Shown in pieces: positions 50,878-59,363 of a stretch of 64,000 nt of DNA. The DNA is from Flavobacteriales bacterium (GTDB taxonomy: Bacteria; Bacteroidota; Bacteroidia; NS11-12g; UBA9320). Below the pieces are notes generated by a model, which was not told where the DNA came from, ran no database searches, and saw nothing but the letters and a program-made list of their open reading frames with translations. The stretch's first letter is position 1, and each line of letters starts with the position of its first letter. The translations under genes and the position numbers were made by a program. The DNA lies in assembly GCA_020635355.1 (NCBI GenBank), contig JACJZW010000013.1, positions 20,944-84,943 on the forward strand. The letters are read 5' to 3'.

Positions 50878-50908
50878 CAAAGATACAAAACAGGCCAATG
50901 GGATTGGC
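50878..50908 (-). promoter_or_regulatory. relA/spoT promoter box with adjacent 15-bp palindrome
   Basis: The minus strand has TATCTTTG (50885-50878), 4 bases before the ATG. Eight bases upstream lies gccaat-ggg-attggc (50894-50908), a perfect inverted repeat within the promoter spacer. The position suits a repressor that would control the stringent-response gene. Confidence 0.5.
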
Positions 50909-50976
50909 ATTCGCAACCGGGTGATTCTGAATGGATTTCGGCAACTTTAGTTACATGGTAAATTGACTTCGATTTT

Positions 50977-50984
50977 TATCTTTG
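50977..50984 (+). promoter_or_regulatory. -7 box TATCTTTG of the giant T9SS gene
   Basis: Exact TAnnTTTG match, giving a leader of roughly 30 bases before the TTG start at 51022. Confidence 0.5.
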
Positions 50985-51021
50985 AAAACTTTACTTGTAC
51001 CGGCATACGTAACCTGGGAAA

Positions 51022-54000
51022 TTGATCTTCAGAAAGAGGACCGGATATCACTTCATTATTTACCTGATCGTCAGCAGTGCCATCCTGATGACAGGGCTGG
51101 GGAAGGTGTATGCCCAAAGCAAAGTCAACATAAGCACCTCCAACCCTACATCCATTCACTTATGTGCCGATGCCGAATGGTTCGTGATTGATGTCCGAAA
51201 CATCACCACTTCAACCTTATCGGGATTAACCGCGGCAGTACAACTTCCTACCGGCATGGTGTACGAACAGGGAACCGTTGATGGCACCGGTGTTACGGAA
51301 TCATCGGTCAGTAATCTCAACAAACCGGTATTCTCACTACCATCCATTGGGTTGGCTAAATCGTCCAACTTTCGGATTAAGATCAAGGCTACATGTTCCA
51401 TGATTTCCTTCCTGTCGGGAGGCGGATTACCCCAAGTACAAACCGAGGTAACGTATTCCGGAGGATCTACAAAGCAAACATCGTCCCCGCTTACCATTCT
51501 GCAACCTTCGGTTAAAATATCGACCATTACCAACCAGTTCGCCACGGCTGATCTGGGAACAGTTATCACGCGAACCATCACAGTTACGAACGGAGGTAAG
51601 GGCAATCTGGAAGGTTTCTCTTTACGTCAGATTCATCAAAACGGATTAACCCTAACCGGATTCTCTGGTGGATCAACCAGCCAAAATGCCGACACAGCCT
51701 GGTCGGTTTTTACACGTAATCACTTTGTAACCATTGGCAATAAGGACAGCTTTCTTTCTCAAGGAGAATCCATCGTTATCTACGACACCTTGTACGTGGG
51801 ATCTTGTTCCAATTTACGTGGATACTATCAATTGAGTTGGGGATGTGACGGAAGCATTTGCACCTATGACAATGCATCGTCCAACGTCACCATCAGCACC
51901 AAAGCCCCCAAGTTGGTATTCACCGCAAAGTCCAACACCACGGTATGCTTTTCATCGTCCAACCCGCACTTACAGGAACTTACGATTAAAAATACCGGTA
52001 ATGACACCGCCCGAAAAGTAGAAGTCGACATTTTCCAAAGTGCCAGCAGCGGGTATTACCAATACGTCTTTTCTCAGCTGGATTATCAGAACGTTGAAAT
52101 GGCCATCGGTAATGGTTCATTCAAGAAAATAACGCCAATCAGTACGGTTGGAACCTATTCGGGAAATGCCTATTCCTGTTTGGGGGGAGGAGCCATTGGG
52201 GCGATGACGCTTCAGCTTCCGGATATTCCGGCCAACGAAACCATCTACCTACGATGGTACAGCGTTTCCTGTTGCCCTACTGAATGTGATGGTAGTTTCT
52301 ATTCTCACCGATGGAAATATTCCGGCACCTACCAGAATCAATGCGGGACATCCCTTACGCAATCTGAGCTATTTGGTTCGTATGGTTATACCATGAGTTA
52401 TGGAATGTCGTCCTATACGCCATCCGACATCATCAGTGGGCAAACGGTTGAACTAAACTTTCCGGTAACCGGAGGATCCTTATTCCCTGGGACGTCCAGC
52501 TCCACATTTGAAGTCCGGCTGAAGCTACCTAAGGGTGTATCCCATTCAAAGGCAAAGAGTCATTTCTTCTTTTTGGCTGCCGATGGCTCCACCTGGCAAC
52601 CCAACACCATTTCGCAGAAGAGCGACACCATTGTAGCGGTGTTTAAAGGATCTCCCACCATTACCTTGGTACGATCCGAACTACGAATATTTGTCACAGG
52701 ATCATGCACAGGCTTATCATCCAATTCCGACCAGAGCTATAACCTCGACATATTTTACAATCCGGATCCGTCCTGCAAGGATGCCTGTGATTTTCACCTG
52801 TTCTGCTTCACCGGATCGCTGCGCGTGCACTGCGATCAGTCCTGTACCAGCGGACTCCGCTTCTCCGACTTCGATGCGCGAAGAATCACCTATGGCGAAC
52901 CGGATAATGACAACGATGGAAGACCGGATGCCAGCGGATCGCTGGATTTAGGAAAAATCAAACTGGAACGAGTTATGGTGGGCGACACGCTCCTCACCAC
53001 CTTCCGTGCAAAGATCAATGCAGTTGGCTCTACCACCACCTGGCGGTATTTGAATGCGTCGTCTACCATCGACTATGGGAAATTTCTCAAGGTAGCCGAT
53101 GTGCGATTGAAAATATATCGGGTGGGTAACCTTCTGTATGATTGCGATGGAATTGGTCACTCCTATTCCACCTCGGGCAACAGTCGTACGTTCACCTTTG
53201 ATGTAGGTGTTTCAGCCCTCATCAGTGCAAAATGTCCTTTGTATAGCGGATTTCTCTTTGGCACCAAGGACAGTGTAGAGCTGGAAGTTCGATATGTTTA
53301 TGAATCCAATCCGGGAAATTTTACCCGGGAAACCTCGCTGAACAACCTGATGTATCTCAGCACGGTGGCCAATCCCAATAGTTCACAGCGCTATCAGTGC
53401 GACACCTTCGGGGGAAAATTTGTGATGATTGGGTATTACTTCACCAACTACGGAAAAGGGAATTATGCCTCCAACTCCTGCAACGAATTGGAGGTCTCTC
53501 AGAATTATTACCTAAGCGTTGGACAATGTTGTTCCAACTATGCCGGTGGGAATATCTTCCCGTTTGAGTATCGAAACTGGGCGTTAACAGATGCTGCAAG
53601 ACTGATCCTGCCAAAAGGCTTCGAGTTTGTAAATGCCCGTGTTTATCATTATTACACCGCCGGAACGGGAGTTGCCAAGTATCAATACATTGACACCATA
53701 AAACCCTCTTACCAGTCGGGAGATACAACGGCGTTTGACTTTGCAGCCCTCCATACGTCAAGTGGTGGTCCGCTTTTGTTGAGCGATGATGGATTTCACG
53801 GCGTGGTGTATTACAAGATACGCGCAAACTGTCAGGCACAGCAAGGGAGTTCAGAGATTCAATATGATTACATTTTCAGAGGACAGAATTACCTGAATTC
53901 CGTTCAGGATACCTTACCGAGCAATGCCAACAGCGATTTTGTCATTTACGATAAACCCATCATCGATCTGAACGTTGAACAGAACAACATCAAGGCAAAA

Positions 54001-57000
54001 TCCGATACCGCCGAATGGAATATCCGCATTCAGAATAGTTCATCTGTTTCCGATGCAAGCTTTGTTTGGTTGTCCTACCAGCCCAACGGCAATACCCGAA
54101 TTACCGAAATCCGCGATAAAACAACCGGTCAGAAAATCACACCGGTAAACGACATTTTTCGATTGGGCGATTTGGCATCATCGAAATTAAGGGACTTGGT
54201 GGTTCGGGCAGTGTTCACCAATTGCCAAACCGACAGCTTCCCCATTGTGGCCGGATTTAATTGTTCGGGATATCCCGATTCACTTGCCGATTATCCTTGT
54301 CCGCCTGTCTACCAATATCTTTCCTACACGCCCGTTAACACCCGATTGAGTGCTATGCTTACTGATTCGATAGGTGATGTAGACCTGTGTTCACGCGTTC
54401 CGTTTACAGTTGAAATCACCAATGAAGGTGAGGCACGGGTTTTTAATGTTTTTCTGGATGTGATCATCCGGGACGGTATGGTTTTATCCGACACGGCGTG
54501 GGGATTTGAGCCGGGAACCAACGATTCCTTCATGGTGACCAATCCGACGTATCGGGGAAATAACACGTATCGGTTTAGCATCAGCTCGGCTTCCAGTCAG
54601 CTGGGAGCTCAAGGTCTTGCAGGTTTCACATCGGGTTCCAGCAATTCGATGACCTTCAAGTTCTTCCTGGAGACGAATTGCAATTTCGTAAGTGCCACCT
54701 ACTTCCTGGTTCGACCCGGAGGCAATCTCAACTGTGGCTTACCGGTACTTTCCACCTTTGGAATTGGTAAACCCATTAATATTAAAAACGTTAAGAAGCC
54801 CTATTTCTCCAGCTTAACGGTTGAAATGGACAAGCCGGACGTCTGCAATTACAATGGTAAGATTCGATTTAAATTCATCAACTTAGGACCGGATACCACC
54901 GGCACCAAAGACAAAATACAGTTATTGCTTCCGGAAGGCATGTATGTGGATACGTCCTATCTGCAGTCCTACTATCGCGGGCCAAGCAGTAAGCCAGACA
55001 TATATACCGGAAGTCAATATAAAGCCGAGTGGCCCATTCCGGTTAATACCGTACCCGGTGATTCGTCCTTCTTTGAAATTAACACCTATGTGGTTTCATC
55101 TGAGCTTCCATGCGGTTACACTCAAATTGTTGCTCAGGCAGTAGTTAAACAACCGGCGTTATGTGTCAAGGATAGTTCCATTTGCAATATTGATGTGGCA
55201 ACCAGTTCACAGTTGCTGCTGGACTCCATTCGCAAGTCGATTTATCAACTGGATTATCTCAGTGGAATCAGCACACCATCCAATGGAAAGGAAGCCATTC
55301 AGTTCAGCTATCGGGTTACCAATACCGGGTCGCTCAAATTACCATCTACACCCCTGGTAGTCAAGTTGATTCACGATGCCAATCAAAATGGCAAGCAGGA
55401 TGCCGGCGAAAATATACTGGTTACCGATACCATCTGGTCCAGAATGGATACCGATTCCAGCGTGATCAGAACCCTGAATTTTGAAGCCTTGCCGTTGTTA
55501 ACTTGTGGCATGGCACTAGTTATTGATTCCATCAATTGTACCTGTGAACCAACCTTCACCCGATTACCTGCCATACGCATCATTAACGCCGGACGCGACA
55601 CGACTTTATGTGCCCTGACAGATGTGCTTATTGGAACGCCTTCACTTCCAGGTTGCACCTATCACTGGTCACCCACGGTTGGCGTTGAAGACGTTGACTC
55701 CGCCTTAACCTACTTTAATCGCAGCAATCTAAGCGGTAAGGACAGTACCTTTAAACTGATCCTGGAAACGACCAAGGGATCCTGTAAAACCCGAGATACG
55801 GCTGAGATCACGTTGTATCCGGCTATGCAGGTAAACTTACCCGATAGCTATCATCTATGTCGTGGCGACTCTGTGATTGTTGGAGAACTGGTTCAAGGTG
55901 GTAAGGGATTCAAATCGTACCTCTGGACACCGAATTATGCCATTCATTCCAATACCTCGGTGAAGGTGTGGGCCAAACCTCCGGTCACAACCACATATAC
56001 GATTGAAGTAACAGACTCCCGTAATTGTAAACTCATCGATTCAACCACCGTAAAAGTGGTTAACAAACCCGTGGCAAGCTTCACGGTAACCGATACCTGT
56101 TCAGGTGAATTGTTTCAGTTTGAAGACAACTCCACCAGTGGTGGAGTTCCCATCGATTCTGGTTTCTGGGATTTTGGCTATCTGGGAACGGCCCTCGGAA
56201 AGAGTCAGGCCATGTTTATCGATAGTAGTTTGACACTTTCGGTCCACTACCGAATCAAAGATTCAATTGGGTGTGAGGACGATACGATACGGCCACTTCA
56301 GGTTTATCCTTTGCCTAATGCGAACTTTACACCTCATGATGATTGCGAGGCCGATACCTTTGAGTTGGTGAACCAAACCTCCATCACCAGCGGAACGTTT
56401 ACATCTTCCTGGTTGATCGATGGTCAAACCTATTCATCCAATAACGTAACCACTTCCTCCGGTTCAGTGGGTGATGTCCCGGTTCAACTAACAGCGACAT
56501 CCAATCGAGGTTGTGTTGGCGTATATCGGGATACGTTTGAAATTTTTGCCAAACCCAACATCGCCTTACAACTCAGTGATGTATGCTTGAATTCGCCGTC
56601 TGAAGGCTGGTTTACCCATTCATCTTCATCCGACACCTTGCTGACTAACTGGATCAGCTCAAATGGATTCGTTACAACGGATTCCATCTTCCGTACGACC
56701 TATTCCGACACCGGAGTTTATGTCGTAACCCTCTATGTTGAAACCGAACACGGATGCCGTGATACAGCTCAGGTAAACCACACGGTTCACTCCAACCCTG
56801 TTGCCGGTTTGTCTATTTCGTATGTGTGTTACCCCTCCCCTACAGTTATTCGGTCGACGTCTAGCATAGCTAAAGGGAAGATTGCTATTTATCAGTATGA
56901 TCTTGGAGCCGGATATGGTTCTGGAGCCGATAGCCTGATTCATTCTTATTCCATGTCTGGTCCGCACCCGATTAATCACATCGTGACGAGTGACCATGGA

Positions 57001-58278
57001 TGTTCCGATACCACCTCAGATTTTGCGACGGTCTATGCTATTGATCGAGCTGGTTATACCATAACCGGCAATTGTGCCTTTGAACCCATATCGCTCTCGG
57101 CTGACTTGCAAAACATGGACTCCGTAAGTCAGGTACGATGGTATGTGAATGGTAATGACTCCGTTTTGGGAACCACCGGTGTATATACCTTTACCAACTC
57201 CGGCGTACAAACACTTCGACTTCAAACGACGACCTTACACGGTTGTGTCTTTGACTCTTCATTCACCTTGTTGGTTGACCCCAAGCCAACGGCTGAGTTC
57301 ACCGCTAATTTGCCGTGTACCGACAATCAGGTTAATTATTCGAACACCTCTAGAGTTCTCACCGGAAGTCTGGTTTCCCATCAATGGCAATTTGGTGATG
57401 GTCAAACGGCATCGATCCTAAACCCATCACATCGATTTGATTCCATTAAGACCTATACAACCCAGTTGATTGTAACATCCGATAAGGGATGCCGCGATAC
57501 CACATCTGCACCGATTAATGTACCCACCATCATTGTTCCTGATTTTGTGGTGGATCCGGTTTGTATGCTGGATAGCGTGACAATAAGGCACACGACAACA
57601 GGTCTCCTAAGTGGTGCATATTATTGGTATAACCTGGGCGATGGTGCGGAGATCTTCAATGAAAATCCTAGTCGTCATGCTTGCAAATCCAGTGGAACGT
57701 TTAACATCAAACTCACCGTTTCCACCGCAGCAAACTGCACCTATGACACCGTAAAACAAGTAGATGTATACCCGCTCCCCATCCCGGGATTTGACTTGGA
57801 TCCACCGGTTACTGACATCCTGAACAGCGACATCAGCATCATTGATCGAAGTAGCGGAGCCAGTGTATATACCTATTCGATTACCGATCAATCCACTTAC
57901 ACTACTCCGGAATTCACGCATCACTTTGCCGATAGCGGGACGTATGTAATCCGACAGATATTGGAGAATAGTTTTGGATGCCGGGATAGTGCAGAGCGCA
58001 CCGTGCACATAAATTATTTGGTGAACATTTTGGTACCATCCGCTTTCACGCCAGATAACGACGGGAAGAACGACCTGTTTGGTCCGGGAGGATTGGGCGT
58101 CGTAAACTACGATCTCTCCATTTACAATCGCTGGGGTGAACTCATATATCAAACCACGGAAGGCAAACCCTGGGATGGCAAAGATGCCTTAATGGGTGTG
58201 TACTATTATTCCCTAAAAATGTTGGATTACAACGGCAAACCGCACTATGCATACGGTACGGTTAGCTTGATTCGGTAA
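51022..58278 (+). CDS. giant (2418-residue) T9SS type B surface protein
   Basis: One of the largest genes of the window. The start is TTG at 51022: an in-frame TAA lies four codons upstream, and the following sequence is a good signal peptide (FIIYLIVSSAILMTGLG, cleavage near VYAQ). Residues about 30-1520 hold many conserved-repeat (DUF11-like) and Ig-like beta domains with numerous cysteines. A calcium-site-like segment EPDNDNDGRPDASGS lies near residue 630. Residues about 1530-2320 hold eight or nine PKD/Ig-like domains of about 80 residues, each with F-x-x-x-x-x-C openings and a W-x-F-G or similar core. The last 95 residues (PSAFTPDNDGKNDLFGPG, YNRWGELIYQT, GVYYYSLKM) are the type B sorting domain. 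Probably a surface filament or adhesin. Confidence 0.9.
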   Translation: MIFRKRTGYHFIIYLIVSSAILMTGLGKVYAQSKVNISTSNPTSIHLCADAEWFVIDVRNITTSTLSGLTAAVQLPTGMVYEQGTVDGTGVTESSVSNLNKPVFSLPSIGLAKSSNFRIKIKATCSMISFLSGGGLPQVQTEVTYSGGSTKQTSSPLTILQPSVKISTITNQFATADLGTVITRTITVTNGGKGNLEGFSLRQIHQNGLTLTGFSGGSTSQNADTAWSVFTRNHFVTIGNKDSFLSQGESIVIYDTLYVGSCSNLRGYYQLSWGCDGSICTYDNASSNVTISTKAPKLVFTAKSNTTVCFSSSNPHLQELTIKNTGNDTARKVEVDIFQSASSGYYQYVFSQLDYQNVEMAIGNGSFKKITPISTVGTYSGNAYSCLGGGAIGAMTLQLPDIPANETIYLRWYSVSCCPTECDGSFYSHRWKYSGTYQNQCGTSLTQSELFGSYGYTMSYGMSSYTPSDIISGQTVELNFPVTGGSLFPGTSSSTFEVRLKLPKGVSHSKAKSHFFFLAADGSTWQPNTISQKSDTIVAVFKGSPTITLVRSELRIFVTGSCTGLSSNSDQSYNLDIFYNPDPSCKDACDFHLFCFTGSLRVHCDQSCTSGLRFSDFDARRITYGEPDNDNDGRPDASGSLDLGKIKLERVMVGDTLLTTFRAKINAVGSTTTWRYLNASSTIDYGKFLKVADVRLKIYRVGNLLYDCDGIGHSYSTSGNSRTFTFDVGVSALISAKCPLYSGFLFGTKDSVELEVRYVYESNPGNFTRETSLNNLMYLSTVANPNSSQRYQCDTFGGKFVMIGYYFTNYGKGNYASNSCNELEVSQNYYLSVGQCCSNYAGGNIFPFEYRNWALTDAARLILPKGFEFVNARVYHYYTAGTGVAKYQYIDTIKPSYQSGDTTAFDFAALHTSSGGPLLLSDDGFHGVVYYKIRANCQAQQGSSEIQYDYIFRGQNYLNSVQDTLPSNANSDFVIYDKPIIDLNVEQNNIKAKSDTAEWNIRIQNSSSVSDASFVWLSYQPNGNTRITEIRDKTTGQKITPVNDIFRLGDLASSKLRDLVVRAVFTNCQTDSFPIVAGFNCSGYPDSLADYPCPPVYQYLSYTPVNTRLSAMLTDSIGDVDLCSRVPFTVEITNEGEARVFNVFLDVIIRDGMVLSDTAWGFEPGTNDSFMVTNPTYRGNNTYRFSISSASSQLGAQGLAGFTSGSSNSMTFKFFLETNCNFVSATYFLVRPGGNLNCGLPVLSTFGIGKPINIKNVKKPYFSSLTVEMDKPDVCNYNGKIRFKFINLGPDTTGTKDKIQLLLPEGMYVDTSYLQSYYRGPSSKPDIYTGSQYKAEWPIPVNTVPGDSSFFEINTYVVSSELPCGYTQIVAQAVVKQPALCVKDSSICNIDVATSSQLLLDSIRKSIYQLDYLSGISTPSNGKEAIQFSYRVTNTGSLKLPSTPLVVKLIHDANQNGKQDAGENILVTDTIWSRMDTDSSVIRTLNFEALPLLTCGMALVIDSINCTCEPTFTRLPAIRIINAGRDTTLCALTDVLIGTPSLPGCTYHWSPTVGVEDVDSALTYFNRSNLSGKDSTFKLILETTKGSCKTRDTAEITLYPAMQVNLPDSYHLCRGDSVIVGELVQGGKGFKSYLWTPNYAIHSNTSVKVWAKPPVTTTYTIEVTDSRNCKLIDSTTVKVVNKPVASFTVTDTCSGELFQFEDNSTSGGVPIDSGFWDFGYLGTALGKSQAMFIDSSLTLSVHYRIKDSIGCEDDTIRPLQVYPLPNANFTPHDDCEADTFELVNQTSITSGTFTSSWLIDGQTYSSNNVTTSSGSVGDVPVQLTATSNRGCVGVYRDTFEIFAKPNIALQLSDVCLNSPSEGWFTHSSSSDTLLTNWISSNGFVTTDSIFRTTYSDTGVYVVTLYVETEHGCRDTAQVNHTVHSNPVAGLSISYVCYPSPTVIRSTSSIAKGKIAIYQYDLGAGYGSGADSLIHSYSMSGPHPINHIVTSDHGCSDTTSDFATVYAIDRAGYTITGNCAFEPISLSADLQNMDSVSQVRWYVNGNDSVLGTTGVYTFTNSGVQTLRLQTTTLHGCVFDSSFTLLVDPKPTAEFTANLPCTDNQVNYSNTSRVLTGSLVSHQWQFGDGQTASILNPSHRFDSIKTYTTQLIVTSDKGCRDTTSAPINVPTIIVPDFVVDPVCMLDSVTIRHTTTGLLSGAYYWYNLGDGAEIFNENPSRHACKSSGTFNIKLTVSTAANCTYDTVKQVDVYPLPIPGFDLDPPVTDILNSDISIIDRSSGASVYTYSITDQSTYTTPEFTHHFADSGTYVIRQILENSFGCRDSAERTVHINYLVNILVPSAFTPDNDGKNDLFGPGGLGVVNYDLSIYNRWGELIYQTTEGKPWDGKDALMGVYYYSLKMLDYNGKPHYAYGTVSLIR

Positions 58279-58400
58279 TACGTCGTAAGGTCATGGGGTG
58301 CTTAGGATTATCTTTCCAAAATAGTCTGCCATCATTAAGGACGATGCAATACAGCATGAGAATAGATGACTGCTTCGTTCAGCAGGTCTCTTCCAATACA

Positions 58401-59180
58401 GACAAAAAAGTACCCAACGTCATCCAATTCTACCAAACGTGTGTGATCATGTGCGGAAAATGTGATAGGGACGCATTTAGCCCCTACCCCGAGGAAAGTT
58501 CGGAGGTTGAAGCACGAAGTCCAACCTGTTTTCTCCCAACGCAGAAAAAGTACCCAACGCCATCCAATTCTACCAAACGTATGTGATCATGTGCGGAAAA
58601 TTTGGTAGGGACGCATTTAGCCCCTACCCCGAGGAAAGTTCGGCGGTTGATGCACAAAGTCCAACCTGTTTTCCCCCAACGATGCAGAAATACCCAACGC
58701 CATCCAATTCTACCAAACGTGTGTGATCATGTGCGGACTTTTTAGTAGGGAACCCATTAGCCCCTACCCCGGGGAAAGTTCGGAGGTTAAAGCACAAAGT
58801 CCAACCTGTTTTCTCCCAACGATGCAGAAATACCCAACGCCATCCAATTTTACTGAACGAGTGTGATAAGGTGCAGAAAATTTGGTAGGGACGCATTTAG
58901 CCCCTACCCCGAGGAAAGTTCGGCGGTTGATGCACAAAGTCCAACCTATTTTCTCCGAACGCAGATAAAGTACCCAACGCCTTCCAATTCTACCAAACGT
59001 GTGAGATCATGTGCGGAAAATGTGGTAGGGACCCAATTAGCCCCTACCCCAGGGAAAGTTCTAAGATCAAAGCGTTAAGTACAACCCATTTTCTCCCAAC
59101 GATGCAGAAAGACCCAAAGTACAACCATTTCATTCAACGATGCATGGATAATCACCAAAATGCATTAATACCCAATCTTA
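58401..59180 (+). repeat. 140-bp tandem repeat array (about 5.3 units)
   Basis: The anchor cccctacccc recurs at 58481, 58621, 58761, 58901 and 59041, and tacccaacg at 58411, 58551, 58691, 58831 and 58971 (decayed at 59111), always exactly 140 bp apart. Units differ by about 5-15 percent by eye, with compensating indels that preserve length. Each unit can form two hairpins, GGTAGGG/CCCTACC (11-base loop) and AGGTTG/CAACCT (12-base loop). The array fills most of the 1085-base gap between the 3' ends of two convergent giant T9SS genes. The rest of the gap (58279-58400 and 59181-59363) shows nothing recognisable. Confidence 0.95.
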
Positions 59181-59363
59181 GATCGGAGGATATCTCCCGG
59201 CAACCTTCCCATTGTTACCGACCGTAGTGTTCTGGTAAAGTACAGCCACCAACCATTCCATCTCGACGAATGGATGAAACACACATCCATCACCAGAATT
59301 GATTCCGGTTTCGACCTTATTCTGTCAAAGAATTTGAAAAGAAAATGTACAAATAGGAGATCC

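Noticed and set aside
58401..59180. CRISPR array
   Set aside because: Units are 140 bp, contiguous and degenerate; there are no short identical repeats separated by unique spacers and no cas genes.
58401..59180. Integron attC sites
   Set aside because: Each unit has an ACCCAACG-like word, but the complementary GTTRRRY core sites, gene cassettes and an integrase are missing.
59181..59363. Terminator for the convergent giant genes
   Set aside because: Only a weak 6-bp inverted repeat (ccattc/gaatgg) without a T run is present.
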